Shown here: positions 8,702 through 17,821 of the stretch, piece after piece
Position numbering within the stretch: position 1 is the stretch's first letter
How the letters are laid out: each line of letters begins with the position of its first letter
Assembly: GCF_017353185.1 (NCBI RefSeq)
Contig: NZ_JAFMYV010000011.1
Span: 186,001-250,000, forward strand
Origin: Fibrella rubiginis
Lineage (GTDB): Bacteria > Bacteroidota > Bacteroidia > Cytophagales > Spirosomataceae
Direction: 5' to 3'
DNA: 64,000 bases
The notes under the pieces: model-generated
Database searches by the model: none
What the model was told of the DNA's origin: nothing
Seen by the model: only the letters and a program-made list of their open reading frames with translations
Translations under genes and position numbers: made by a program

Positions 8702-10192
8702 CTAATTAACTTCATTTAACACCGTCTGGGGAACTACCTGTCCGGCTTTTAATTCAGCCAACAGTTCGTCGAGGTTAACCGTGGCAAAACTGCTGGCGTA
8801 GTCAGACATCGCGTAGGGAATGATCAGCTTGTTCTGGTACACCTGTCCCCCACAGCTGTAGACCACATTGGGCACGTATCCTTCACGCTCATTGGCGTCT
8901 GGACTGAGCAGTGGTTCGCTCATACGACCAATCACTTTCGAGGGGTCATTGAGATCCAGCAGAAATGCACCGATGGCATATTTCCGCATCGGCCCTACGC
9001 CGTGGGTCAGCACCAGCCAGCCCGCCTCGGTCTCGATCGGCGACCCGCAGTTGCCCAGTTGTACGTATTCCCAGGGGTAGGTTGGTTTGGCAATCAGTTC
9101 TTTGGTCTGCCAGAAATACAGGTCGTCGGAGTACATCAGGTACACATTTTCGCCATCCTGCCGCGACAGCGTAGCGTAACGACCGTTGATTTTACGCGGA
9201 AACAAGGCCATGCCCTTATTCTGCACTTCTGCCCCATTGAGCGTACTGGCCGAGAAATGGGTAAAATCGGTAGTTTCCAGCAACTGCGGAAACGTAACCC
9301 GGCCGTTATAGGCTGTATAGGTAGCGTAATAGGTTATTTTGCCATCGTCGTCGCAAAACTCCACAAACCGGGCATCTTCAATACCATTTGTTTCGTTGGG
9401 CGAATACGGAAAAATGCACCGCTCGTCGAGGCTCTGATCATCGTCGAAGTGCATTTCGTAGTTCGACCGGGCCAGGGCCAGCAATCCGCTCGTGATGGTG
9501 TCGTACTCGGCGTTGTGGCGGAATTGGCTCATCACACGTTTTACCTGCGCCTCCAGATCGGGTAGGGTGAATTCGTCGCTGAGGCCCGCCAAAATACCTT
9601 CCGAAATACTGTTGATCAACCGCAGTTCGTACAGCTTCTTAACAAAGATATCCTTCTTAAACTGCTGACTGACAATCAGTTCCGGCGACGTTACGTGCCG
9701 TGAGGGTTTCTGCAAGACAATGTCGCCCTCCTTGTCTACGTAGCCCGTACGGAACGAGATCGACGAGATGTGGCCTTCGCCGGTGGCCCGCAGACTGAGA
9801 ATAAACCGCTTGTATCCCGCTGGCAGGTTGGTCTGATCGGGATGCCAGATCATCGACGGGTTGAACAAGGCCGCCGACTCCAGCGAGTATTCCATGGTAA
9901 AGTAAGCCCCCAGCAATAGCTTGCGCTCCATCAACAGCGGCTCGTCGGTGAGCAGATGCTCCTTCACCTGTTCAAATCGGTTCAGAAAAAAGCGTTCGAG
10001 CCGATAATGCCGTCCGCCAAATTCGCGGATTACCTCTTCTAGTTTCACCTCTACCTCGTCATCGGTAAGAGAACTAACGCGGGCAATGATTTTCAAAATG
10101 CGGTTACTGTTGCCCAGATCAAACGGGCGATAGAGAACGCGGGCAGGATCTGGGCGCAAAACTATGCCCGTGCGGGTGGCTTTGATCGGCAT
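8702..10192 (-). CDS. GH130-family glycoside phosphorylase or hydrolase
   Basis: 496 aa, cytoplasmic (no signal peptide). The C-terminal two thirds look like a five-bladed GH130 propeller: TNGIEDARFVEF around residues 268-279 corresponds to the catalytic Glu-Asp region of beta-mannoside phosphorylases, and further repeats include YLMYSDDLYFWQTKELI and GNCGSPIETEAGWLVLTHG. About 200 extra N-terminal residues precede it, as in the long GH130 subgroup that is often paired with a GT4 glycosyltransferase. The GT4 gene lies directly upstream, separated by a heptamer hairpin (10203-10320). The pair probably makes or degrades a mannose-containing oligosaccharide (inference); linkage cannot be told. 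Confidence 0.85.
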   Translation of the reverse strand: MPIKATRTGIVLRPDPARVLYRPFDLGNSNRILKIIARVSSLTDDEVEVKLEEVIREFGGRHYRLERFFLNRFEQVKEHLLTDEPLLMERKLLLGAYFTMEYSLESAALFNPSMIWHPDQTNLPAGYKRFILSLRATGEGHISSISFRTGYVDKEGDIVLQKPSRHVTSPELIVSQQFKKDIFVKKLYELRLINSISEGILAGLSDEFTLPDLEAQVKRVMSQFRHNAEYDTITSGLLALARSNYEMHFDDDQSLDERCIFPYSPNETNGIEDARFVEFCDDDGKITYYATYTAYNGRVTFPQLLETTDFTHFSASTLNGAEVQNKGMALFPRKINGRYATLSRQDGENVYLMYSDDLYFWQTKELIAKPTYPWEYVQLGNCGSPIETEAGWLVLTHGVGPMRKYAIGAFLLDLNDPSKVIGRMSEPLLSPDANEREGYVPNVVYSCGGQVYQNKLIIPYAMSDYASSFATVNLDELLAELKAGQVVPQTVLNEVN

Positions 10193-10202
10193 AAGGAGGA
10201 GG

Positions 10203-10320
10203 TTCGTTAGTGAAGGTCTAAAGTCTACTGTCTAAAGTCCAAAGTTGGCTGACGCAAGCGTACACGGGCGTCAGCCAACTTTGGACTTTAGACAGTAGAC
10301 TTTAGACCTTCACTAATGAA
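10203..10320. repeat. Heptamer hairpin A (53-bp arms)
   Basis: Left arm 10203-10255 and right arm 10268-10320 are reverse complements with a single mismatch (10206), around a 12-nt loop. The arm is a chain of 7-nt words of the form GTCTAAA/GTCTACT (four in phase, the last GTCCAAA), then GTTGGCTGACGC next to the loop. The same loop-proximal core occurs in hairpin C at 46.1 kb. It fills most of the gap between the GT4 stop (10346) and the GH130 start (10192), so it would form a very stable RNA hairpin in that transcript. Confidence 0.93.
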
Positions 10321-10345
10321 CTGTTGACTCTATAGGTTTACCCTG

Positions 10346-12676
10346 CTAAGATAAGCTACTGGTTACCGCCCGCACAAACGATTTTTCGAGTAGTGGCTTC
10401 ACCGCTACCTGCAACTCAGTAAGAGCCAGCAGATAAGACAATGTTGATTCAGCACCCTGATTCTGGTTGACACGGTCAATGTGTAATCCATCGCGGCAAC
10501 CGCCCGTCATGGAGTCATAAAGGGGCAATCCTAAGTCATTATGACCTGTAAACCAACGGAATACGCGTAATGCGCGGCGGTGCCACTCAGGGTCGCTGCT
10601 GTACTGCCAGGCCGTAAGACACGCGCTGATGGTGCTCTGCGCTTCCAGTGGCTGCTGATCGAAATACGCACGCAGAAGGCCTTTACTATAAAATCCGTCC
10701 GACCCGATCGGTTGAAAATGTCCCTTACCGGTTTTGCCATTATCAGGTAGTGGCGTGGCGGTCTGCTGTTCGATCAGCCATTCCAAAGCGGTAAAGCCAA
10801 TATTGATTCCCTCCCGGTTATCGGAGACCAGTAGCGCGTGGGCCATCACGGCGTTATCGTAAGCGAGCGTATTCTCAAACCAGCGCCAGTCATCAGAGGC
10901 GGTTTCGTGATACCGGAAAATAAGCTTGTTAACCAATTTCTGCTGAATCGACTTGGCCAGCCGGTCATCACTGAACCGCTTGAGGTATTCGTGAATGCCC
11001 AGCAACGCAAAGGCCCAGGACCGCGGCGACTCCATATCGACGGTGCCGGGTAGTACGTTCTCGATCAGGGTCATGGCCCAGGTTAATGTGTTCTGTTCGT
11101 CAGACCGGCCAATGCAGGTACCCAATGCCCAGATAGCCCGCCCGGTGCTGTCTTCCGAACCTACTTCTTCCAGCCATTGGCGGTCGTAGCTCATGAAATT
11201 CCTAAACCGCCGCTTTTCGGGCGAAAAGGCATAATTCAGGAAAGCCATGTACGTGTCGGCGAGCTGGTCAATCCGGCGGTCATGCTGTCCCGTCTCCTTC
11301 AACCACATGGTTAAAATCAGGGCACGGGCATTATCATCGGTACAATAGCCTTCTTCGTAAAAAGGCAAATGGTAACGGGCGTGCTGAATAATTCCGGTTG
11401 AATCGCTGAGACGATACAGGTGATCCAGCTTCAGGGTAGGCAGTTGCAGATTACCGTTGTTGCTACCCGGAAACAAGCTTTGCGATGCCCGCATCCGTTC
11501 CAGCCGGGCCTGACCAAATGACTCAGCATACTGTTTGATCACGTTTTCCCAGATCATCTCGCGGCCCATCAGATAGCCCCGTTTGCGCATAGCGTGGCGC
11601 ATGGGTTCATCCGTAAGCAGATTGATGACCTGATCGGCAATGGCTTCGCTGTCGCCAAAGGGCACAAGAATACCACGGCCGTCGGCCAGCAGTTCTTCGG
11701 CGTGCCAGTAGGGCGTTGAGATAACGGCCTTACCCACGCCTACCGAGTAGGCCAGCGTACCCGACGTGATCTGTGCGGGGTTAAGGTAGGGCGTGATGTA
11801 AATATCGGCAGCACCTAAAAACTCCAGCAGATCATCAAGCTCAACAAACTGATCGTAAAATTTTATGTGGTCGGCTACCCCATTATCCTGCGCCAGCTTT
11901 TTCAGGCTGTCGCGGTAAGCCTCGCCCTCGTGCCGGATCAGATGCGGGTGTGTAGCGCCAAGCACCATATACACCACATTCGGAAACTGCTCTACAATGC
12001 GGGGCAGGGCGTTGATCACGTTCTCGATTCCTTTATTCGGCGACAATAGCCCAAAGGTGAGCAGTACCTGCTTGCCCTCCATCTCAAACCGGTCTTTGTA
12101 GAAATGAGGATCTACAAAGGGCATATCGGGAATACCGTGAGCGATAACGTCGATTTTCTCATCGGGAATTTCGTAGATCGACGTCAGAAACTGCCGCCCC
12201 TTTTCGCTCATGCATACCACCCGCGCCGACAGGTCAGCAATTGCTTTCAATGTTAGCAGTTGATCCTGATCGGGGGTTTTCAGAATGGTATGAAACGTGC
12301 TCACAATCGGCATCTTCAGATTACGCAGCAACGTCAGAATATAGTTGCCCGCCGTGCCTCCGTAAATACCATATTCATGTTGAAGACACACCACATCAAC
12401 GTTTCGGGAGTTTAAAAATTCGGCGGCTTTCTTGTACGATTCCAAGTCGTGCTGAAAAAACTCGTAACGCACTTCGTCGGGATAATCATAACCCTCTGTG
12501 GTGTCGTTAACAGACACTACCCAGGGGCGGGCATTGGGAATAAATGTGGAGTATGACTTGTACAAATCGGCCGTAAATGTGGCAATACCGCACTGACGAG
12601 GCAAATAGTCGCCAACGAAGGCTACATTTTTGGGTTGAACAAAAAGGCTCGGCGGGGTTTGGGTTGAGGTGTTCAT
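10346..12676 (-). CDS. GT4 glycosyltransferase fused to an alpha/alpha-toroid domain
   Basis: 776 aa from the ATG at 12676; the upstream in-frame codons to 12736 encode no conserved sequence. Residues 1-400 are a GT-B glycosyltransferase of family GT4: VAFVGDYLPRQCGIATFTADL at the N terminus, then LTFGLLSPNKGIENVINAL and an acceptor/donor block with SGTLAYSVGVGKAVISTPYWHAEE. Residues from about 440 form a helical domain like glycoside-hydrolase toroids (YCTDDNARALIL, STGRAIWALGTC, NQNQGAESTLSYLLAL). Such two-domain proteins often accompany GH130 enzymes. It is first in the pair with the gene at 8702; a mannosyltransferase role is inferred. Confidence 0.87.
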   Translation of the reverse strand: MNTSTQTPPSLFVQPKNVAFVGDYLPRQCGIATFTADLYKSYSTFIPNARPWVVSVNDTTEGYDYPDEVRYEFFQHDLESYKKAAEFLNSRNVDVVCLQHEYGIYGGTAGNYILTLLRNLKMPIVSTFHTILKTPDQDQLLTLKAIADLSARVVCMSEKGRQFLTSIYEIPDEKIDVIAHGIPDMPFVDPHFYKDRFEMEGKQVLLTFGLLSPNKGIENVINALPRIVEQFPNVVYMVLGATHPHLIRHEGEAYRDSLKKLAQDNGVADHIKFYDQFVELDDLLEFLGAADIYITPYLNPAQITSGTLAYSVGVGKAVISTPYWHAEELLADGRGILVPFGDSEAIADQVINLLTDEPMRHAMRKRGYLMGREMIWENVIKQYAESFGQARLERMRASQSLFPGSNNGNLQLPTLKLDHLYRLSDSTGIIQHARYHLPFYEEGYCTDDNARALILTMWLKETGQHDRRIDQLADTYMAFLNYAFSPEKRRFRNFMSYDRQWLEEVGSEDSTGRAIWALGTCIGRSDEQNTLTWAMTLIENVLPGTVDMESPRSWAFALLGIHEYLKRFSDDRLAKSIQQKLVNKLIFRYHETASDDWRWFENTLAYDNAVMAHALLVSDNREGINIGFTALEWLIEQQTATPLPDNGKTGKGHFQPIGSDGFYSKGLLRAYFDQQPLEAQSTISACLTAWQYSSDPEWHRRALRVFRWFTGHNDLGLPLYDSMTGGCRDGLHIDRVNQNQGAESTLSYLLALTELQVAVKPLLEKSFVRAVTSSLS

Positions 12677-12795
12677 GGCGTTGAGTTGCCTACCCTGTAA
12701 AGCAAAAGCACTGTATATCAGCACGTAAGCAGGCACTCACATAACACATTTACGCCTGTATAGTTTGCACTATTTACAGAACGGCACATAGACAA

Positions 12796-12821
12796 AAAGC
12801 CCACTCCTGCGAATGGGCTTT
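12796..12821 (-). terminator. Intrinsic terminator after the T9SS gene
   Basis: Stem AAAGCCCA (12796-12803) / TGGGCTTT (12814-12821), 10-nt loop. On the minus strand the stem runs into T residues. It lies 88 nt beyond the stop of the gene at 12909-13454. Confidence 0.7.
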
Positions 12822-12908
12822 GGCAATGCCTGTATGCTACAGCGCTATTGCGTACTTAAGAATCTGTATATCAATAAACTGTGCGGGGGTATAAGGCAGT
12901 GAACACCG

Positions 12909-13454
12909 CTATTGCTTCAGCAACCGAATTACTTTGGTCTGATTATCCGTTTTTACCTGATAGAGGTATACGCCAGTCGGCAAATTGCCGCCTTCTACAC
13001 CCAGCTTATACGTACCCGCTGCCTGCACACCGTCTGATTCCGAGTGCCGGATAATGCCGCCGCGGGCGTCGGTCAATGTATGTTTCACTGTAGTGGCTGT
13101 GGGTAGCGTATACTCAACCGTGGTCAAATCCTGGAACGGATTGGGCGATGCTGACACCAGCAGCCCCGAACCAGGCTCAGCCGACCGGGCCGACACAGGC
13201 GCAATAGTAGCCTTAAACACAGAACCGGCGCGGGCCTCGAAACCCGGGTTCAGCATAATGGACTTACCGGCAGTATAGGTGGCGGTGGCCTGTTGCTCAA
13301 CTACGTTCGTTGCCGAAATGTGTTGCACGGCTTTCAGATCATACCGGATATTGGCCCGCACCGACTGGCTAACGACGGCCTGTTGGTCAACATCCTGCGC
13401 GGTGGCTGCCATAACAACCAAACAAAATGATAGGGAGAGTAGCGTCTGTTTCAT
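12909..13454 (-). CDS. Type IX secretion cargo protein with C-terminal sorting domain
   Basis: 181 aa from the ATG at 13454, where MKQTLLSLSFCLVVMAATAQ forms a signal peptide (upstream in-frame codons do not). A short middle region has the motif KSIMLNPGFEARAGSVFKATI, seen in many Bacteroidota surface proteins ahead of sorting domains. The last ~80 residues form a T9SS type A sorting domain: SASPNPFQDLTTVEYTLP, then GGNLPTGVYLYQVKTD and KVIRLLKQ at the end. It should cross the outer membrane by the PorSS system and be anchored or released. There is almost no room for an enzymatic domain, so it is a small structural or adhesion protein, or a decayed larger one. Confidence 0.85.
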   Translation of the reverse strand: MKQTLLSLSFCLVVMAATAQDVDQQAVVSQSVRANIRYDLKAVQHISATNVVEQQATATYTAGKSIMLNPGFEARAGSVFKATIAPVSARSAEPGSGLLVSASPNPFQDLTTVEYTLPTATTVKHTLTDARGGIIRHSESDGVQAAGTYKLGVEGGNLPTGVYLYQVKTDNQTKVIRLLKQ

Positions 13455-13626
13455 AAGCAAAACCGGTTTAGCCGGTCGATACGACAAGTTTACCCATTTT
13501 TAGTACAAAATGTTTACTAAACACCAAAAAATCAGTGTAATTCAGTAACCGTTTTACTAGTCGGCACGTTATGCCAGTCTAACTTGATCAGCCTCTTTCG
13601 GGCAACCCGCCAACCGGCCACAAATC

Positions 13627-13797
13627 ATGAACATTGAACAAGTACGCGAGCAACTGCACCTGCTCATCGACGAAGTAGACGATCTCTACGTCCTGAATGG
13701 CCTCTACCGCAACCTTTCTTCAGACAAACGCCAACGCGAACAGTACGAGAAAGAGAAGGCAAAGAAAGCGGAAAAGGCCAGTGGCAATAGGCAGTAG
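13627..13797 (+). CDS. Small charged helical protein, unknown
   Basis: A 56-aa ORF starting at the ATG at 13627. It begins MNIEQVREQLHLLIDEVDDL, has strong heptad-like spacing of Leu/Ile, and ends in a Lys/Glu-rich tail (EKEKAKKAEKASG). I do not recognise it. The composition and helix pattern look coding rather than random. Its last seven codons, stop included, lie inside heptamer hairpin I (13776-13853), so the C terminus ASGNRQ is encoded by repeat words. Confidence 0.55.
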   Translation: MNIEQVREQLHLLIDEVDDLYVLNGLYRNLSSDKRQREQYEKEKAKKAEKASGNRQ

Positions 13798-13853
13798 CGG
13801 TAAGCATTGGCTGAGGCCGAGAATACATCAGCCACTGCTTACTGCCACTAGCC
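13776..13853. repeat. Heptamer hairpin I (asymmetric arms)
   Basis: The left arm starts with 7-nt words GGCCAGT-GGCAATA, followed by GGCAGTA and GCGGTAA. The reverse complement of the right arm (ending 13853) reads GGCTAGT-GGCAGTA, then AGCAGTG. The arms therefore pair by word rather than base by base, and the left arm is longer by about one word. The element spans the gap between two convergent genes and contains both their stop codons (13795-13797 plus strand; 13848-13850 minus strand). Confidence 0.7.
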
Positions 13854-14426
13854 TTTTTCTTCAATTTCCCGAACTAGCTGGTCGTACCAGGCTTGGCCGT
13901 AGGCACGGACGAGGGCGTTGCTGACGAATTTGTAGACCGGCACGCCAAGCTGTTTGCCAAAACCACAGGCAGGGCTGCAAATTGGCCAACGGTCGTAGTT
14001 CAGGGCGTGGTATTGCTCGTATTTGGTAACGCGGATGGGGTACAAATGGCATGAAATAGGCTTTTTCCAATCGATTTTGCCATCGTTGTAGGCCGCTTCG
14101 ATGCCACATTTCAGAATATTCTTTTCGTCGTAGATAGCGTAGACGCACTCGCGGCCACCTACCGTAGTCGTCACGTAATCGCCGTCGCCTTCGGCGTCAA
14201 TATCCTGTTCATACAGGCCTTGTGCTTCGATGGCCGCAATACCTGCCGCCGACAGATAAGGCTTCACAGCCGGGTATATTTCTTCCAGTTTTGCCAGTTC
14301 GTCACGCTCCAGTGGAGCACCGGCGTCACCCTCTACGCAGCAGGCCCCTTTGCACTTATCGAGGTTGCAGACAAAAAATTGTTCGGCGATGTCATCGCTG
14401 ATGACGGTATTGTCGATGAGAATCAT
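13848..14426 (-). CDS. DUF3109 family cysteine-rich protein
   Basis: 192 aa. The pattern [18 protein letters not shown] near residue 18, followed by a later [25 protein letters not shown] and [11 protein letters not shown], is the Cys-rich signature of DUF3109, related to the YkgJ zinc/iron-sulfur proteins. Function is unknown. It is the last gene of a minus-strand operon: O-methyltransferase (17645-17001), MltD-like transglycosylase (16991-14448), then this gene after 21 nt. Its stop codon lies in the right arm of hairpin I. Confidence 0.85.
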   Translation of the reverse strand: MILIDNTVISDDIAEQFFVCNLDKCKGACCVEGDAGAPLERDELAKLEEIYPAVKPYLSAAGIAAIEAQGLYEQDIDAEGDGDYVTTTVGGRECVYAIYDEKNILKCGIEAAYNDGKIDWKKPISCHLYPIRVTKYEQYHALNYDRWPICSPACGFGKQLGVPVYKFVSNALVRAYGQAWYDQLVREIEEKG

Positions 14427-14447
14427 AGTCTTTCTACCAAAACCAGT

Positions 14448-16991
14448 TTACTGACTTACGCGCAGTTTCTGGCCTTCTTTTACGCCCATGTCGTGCAATT
14501 TGTTCCATTCCATCAGTTGCTCAACGGTTACCTCATACTGCTTCGATACCCGATACAACGTTTCACCCTTGACAACTGTGTGGTAAGTAGGTCCGCTACC
14601 GTTAGCAGGGGTCGATACTGCCTGTGGTGCCGGGGTCGGCTCGTCGGGTTGCCCGGCCGCTACCACCGGTTTCGACGTAGTGGGCTGGCCTGTGGGATAC
14701 CCGATTGGCACGTTTGGCACCGTCAGCTTTTGCCCAACAGCCAGCTTGTCGTCCAGCGTTAACGCATTCGCTTCCAGCAGGTCCTCTACCCGAACACCAT
14801 AGTACCGCGACAAGCTGTAGAACGTCTGCCCTGCTTCAACGGTATGGCTCACAGACCGGCTATTGCCGGGACTGGCAACTGTGCGGCTGCCGGGCGTGGT
14901 TGACCGGGGGGCCTCTGTCCGGGGAGCAGTGGCCGTACGGCTGTTGGGCACATTGTCGGCGGGGGTGGCCGGGCGGGTCATGGGCGGCAACGGATTAGGG
15001 TCGGTATAGGGCTGGTTGCGCATGGGCGTCTCCTGCCCTTTTTTCGTTACCGGGGGCTGTTCTTCGCCCATGTCTACCGTCCTGCGTCCCGACGCCGACC
15101 GCTTGCCAGGCTGACTGGCCGTAGGATCAGGCGTAGTAGGATAGGTAGTGGTGGCAGTGGCTACCGGGCGGGTCATGGGCGGCAGCGGATCGGGGTCATT
15201 ACGTTGCTGATTGCGTGCTACTACCTCACGGCCACCGGTTCCTGAACGGGCGGGGGTGGTATGCTGACGTTCCGGTTCGCCCTCGGCCCGAACTATTATA
15301 GTACGTTGTGGCGAGCCGGCATCGCGTGGGATAGGCGTAGTAGCGGTCATGTCGGGAGCAGGCACCGTAACGGACGGTGTTGGGCTTGGCGCAGGTACGT
15401 TTACGGGCGGGGTATTGGCGGCCGCAGGATTGCCGGCTGGGCGGGTCATTGGCGGCAATGGGCTGGGGTCGTTACGTTGCTGGTTTTGCTTAGCTGGCGT
15501 CAGCTCAGCGTCGGGCGTGGCGCTGCCCACCAGTTTGGGCTGGTACCGTTTCCGTTCCGACGCATTGCGCGGAATGTTGTTAATGGCCGTGCGGGCGTCG
15601 CCGGCGCTTTTATCTACCACGGGGCGGTTGCTGGGTGTGGCGGGCGACGGATCATACACCGGCGGCGTTGGCGCGTTGATCACCTCAACGGGTGTTTTGC
15701 TAGGACGTTTTTCGCGTAACCAGAGCACCCGGCCTACCTGCAGTTTCTGCACCCGGTCCATCCGGTTGTAGCGCACCAGCTTTTTCAGCCGTATGCCATA
15801 CCGTTGCGAAATACTCCGCATACTCTCGTCGGGGCGGGCCGTGTGGAAAGGAACCAAGGCTTTTTTGCGCTTTTTGGCCAGGTAATACACCTCGCCCGGC
15901 ACCAGCAGATCGCGCTCGCTCAACTCATTGAACCGTAAAAAGCTGGACAGGCTGATCTTCGATTTCCGGGCCAACGATGCCGAATTATCATTGGCCTGTG
16001 CCTGCACGCCCGGCAAGCCGTTTATCTCATACAAGATAGGCTCATTGTCTGATTTGGTCGCCATTGTCACCTGTTTCAGCACAGGAAAACCAATGTCATC
16101 GGTGGGGATATTCTTGAGTTTGGTGTCGGTAGTAGCTACTATCCGCTGCCGAACGTCGTTGATCTGGCCATTTGGAATAGGTACAGTCAGAATATAGGCT
16201 TTGTCGACGGGGACCTGATCAGTAAGTAGCCAGCGGTTATAGCTGCGAATGTCGGCAACGGGGATGTTCAATTCAGTGGCAATGTCATTCACGTTCTTAC
16301 CACCGCCACCGGGGTACTCTACCAGCGCAAAAGGCAGGCTGGGCTGGTAGGTTTTCACGGCATGTTCAATGGCCAGTTTGTGGGCAAAAAAGCGCAGCAC
16401 ATAGCGGTCAGTACTACCGCTGAGGGTGATGTCTTTGGCACTGGCCCAGTCGGGTGAAATAATCTTGCTAATACCACCCGTACCTAAATAAAACGAAAAC
16501 AGGGCCGACACCCAGTTGCTATACATCCCGTTGCTGCGGCGCAGGTAACGGGCAGCGGCGTGGGTCGAGGACAGAATGTGCTTCCGCTCATCGACCTGAT
16601 CGTTTACCGTCAGCCCATAGTCATTAGCCGTTTCGCGCTTAAACTGCCAAAAGCCCACCGCCTGCGACGACGAAACGGCATCGGGCGTGAGCGAGCTTTC
16701 CTGCATGGCCAGGTATTTGAAATCGGTGGGCATCTGGTCGGTGAGCAGCGCGTTTTCCATCAACGGAAAATACAACAGTGCCCGATCCAGTTTGGCGTAC
16801 CAGTAACCGCGGTTGGCCATCAGCGAGTTAACATCCTGTTGAATCAGGCGGCGGGCATCGTCGTCGAAACGAACGGTTAAATCGGCAAAAGTAACCTGAT
16901 CGGGCACCGTAGGGCGGTCGACAACGGGCGCAGGCTGGGCCATGGCCAGCAAACTTACCAGACTAAACAGCAGGGTGAACAGACGTTTCAT
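14448..16991 (-). CDS. MltD-like lytic transglycosylase with LysM domains
   Basis: 847 aa with signal peptide (MKRLFTLLFSLVSLLAMAQ). Residues ~95-230 are an SLT/GH23 lysozyme-fold domain; catalytic Glu lies in QESSLTPDAVSSSQAVG, followed by GFWQFKRETANDYGL. LysM-type peptidoglycan-binding domains follow: one near residue 380 (FHTARPDESMRSISQRYGI) and two near the C terminus (SHTVEAGQTFYSLSRYYGV; YHTVVKGETLYRVSKQYEV). The long linker, roughly residues 450-720, is Pro/Thr-rich and contains three copies of a DPxPLPPMTRP motif. It cleaves peptidoglycan in the periplasm with 1,6-anhydro products. It starts 9 nt after the O-methyltransferase stop. Confidence 0.93.
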   Translation of the reverse strand: MKRLFTLLFSLVSLLAMAQPAPVVDRPTVPDQVTFADLTVRFDDDARRLIQQDVNSLMANRGYWYAKLDRALLYFPLMENALLTDQMPTDFKYLAMQESSLTPDAVSSSQAVGFWQFKRETANDYGLTVNDQVDERKHILSSTHAAARYLRRSNGMYSNWVSALFSFYLGTGGISKIISPDWASAKDITLSGSTDRYVLRFFAHKLAIEHAVKTYQPSLPFALVEYPGGGGKNVNDIATELNIPVADIRSYNRWLLTDQVPVDKAYILTVPIPNGQINDVRQRIVATTDTKLKNIPTDDIGFPVLKQVTMATKSDNEPILYEINGLPGVQAQANDNSASLARKSKISLSSFLRFNELSERDLLVPGEVYYLAKKRKKALVPFHTARPDESMRSISQRYGIRLKKLVRYNRMDRVQKLQVGRVLWLREKRPSKTPVEVINAPTPPVYDPSPATPSNRPVVDKSAGDARTAINNIPRNASERKRYQPKLVGSATPDAELTPAKQNQQRNDPSPLPPMTRPAGNPAAANTPPVNVPAPSPTPSVTVPAPDMTATTPIPRDAGSPQRTIIVRAEGEPERQHTTPARSGTGGREVVARNQQRNDPDPLPPMTRPVATATTTYPTTPDPTASQPGKRSASGRRTVDMGEEQPPVTKKGQETPMRNQPYTDPNPLPPMTRPATPADNVPNSRTATAPRTEAPRSTTPGSRTVASPGNSRSVSHTVEAGQTFYSLSRYYGVRVEDLLEANALTLDDKLAVGQKLTVPNVPIGYPTGQPTTSKPVVAAGQPDEPTPAPQAVSTPANGSGPTYHTVVKGETLYRVSKQYEVTVEQLMEWNKLHDMGVKEGQKLRVSQ

Positions 16992-17000
16992 AGAGTAGGG

Positions 17001-17645
17001 TTAGCGTTTTCGGGCAATCATAATCCCGTCTCGAACGGGTAATAATATATTTTCGACGCGTGGATCGTCGTGAATTTTCTGGTTAAAGGCCATTACCGCC
17101 TGCGTAACGGGATCGCCTGCCTGTGTAGGGTCAATTACTTTACCGCTCCAAAGCACGTTGTCGGCCATGATAAAGCCACCAGAACGAACGTGGTCAAAAA
17201 TCATGTCGTAGTAAAGCGCGTAGTTTTCTTTGTCGGCATCAATAAACACCAGATCAAACACCTCATCAGTTAGGGTTTTGATTACGTCTGGCGCATTTCC
17301 TACCCGAAGATCAATCTGGTGTGCATAAGGCGACTCAGCCCAGTACTGTCGGGCCATTGTTTCCAGTTCCTCGTTCTTATCGATGGTGATCAGCCGCCCA
17401 TCGGGGGTCAGTCCTTCGGCCAGACAAAGCGCCGAATAGCCGGTATAGGTGCCAATTTCAAGAATGCGCCGGGGCCGTACCATCTGCGAAATGAAAGCCA
17501 GCAGTCGCCCCTGCACATGGCCCGACAGCATTCGGGGCCACAGCACGTGCGCATGTGTATCGCGGTTAAGACGACGAAGCGTATCCGATTCTGACGTCGT
17601 GTGGACGTCGGCATAGGCAGCTAAGTCGGCAGGAAGAAAATCCAT
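17001..17645 (-). CDS. SAM-dependent O-methyltransferase (family 3)
   Basis: 214 aa, the usual length for the catechol-type O-methyltransferase family (PF01596). The SAM-binding loop is ILEIGTYTGYSALCLAEGL (about residues 69-87), the acidic metal/SAM region is LVFIDADKENY, and MADNVLWSGKV follows. The substrate is unknown. It is first in an operon with the MltD-like gene (9-nt gap). Its upstream region has TACTTTTA on the minus strand (17682-17675), one base from the -7 consensus. Confidence 0.9.
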   Translation of the reverse strand: MDFLPADLAAYADVHTTSESDTLRRLNRDTHAHVLWPRMLSGHVQGRLLAFISQMVRPRRILEIGTYTGYSALCLAEGLTPDGRLITIDKNEELETMARQYWAESPYAHQIDLRVGNAPDVIKTLTDEVFDLVFIDADKENYALYYDMIFDHVRSGGFIMADNVLWSGKVIDPTQAGDPVTQAVMAFNQKIHDDPRVENILLPVRDGIMIARKR

Positions 17646-17791
17646 GAAAGGTGCCTGGCGGTGGTGATAGAAGTAAAAGTACGTCTTTATAAGAAAACGA
17701 TGGGCTTCTGTTTAGCGTATGAACCGCCAAACCACAGGGCCTGGTAATGCGATGCAAGCCTGCATTATTTTGAAGCAATCTAAATAATGCG

Positions 17792-17799
17792 TACCTTCG
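17792..17799 (+). promoter_or_regulatory. Probable -7 element for the 55-aa Cys/Lys protein
   Basis: TACCTTCG matches TAnnTTTG in seven of eight positions and lies 22 nt before the ATG at 17822. No clear -33 TTTG is visible 20 nt upstream, so this is tentative. Confidence 0.4.
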
Positions 17800-17821
17800 A
17801 ACTGCTTTACCAACGAACAGT

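Noticed and set aside
8524-8715. A 63-aa minus-strand ORF next to the SusC start
   Set aside because: It covers the SusC promoter and the GH130 terminator; codon use is AT-rich and the sequence is low in complexity, so it is not a gene.
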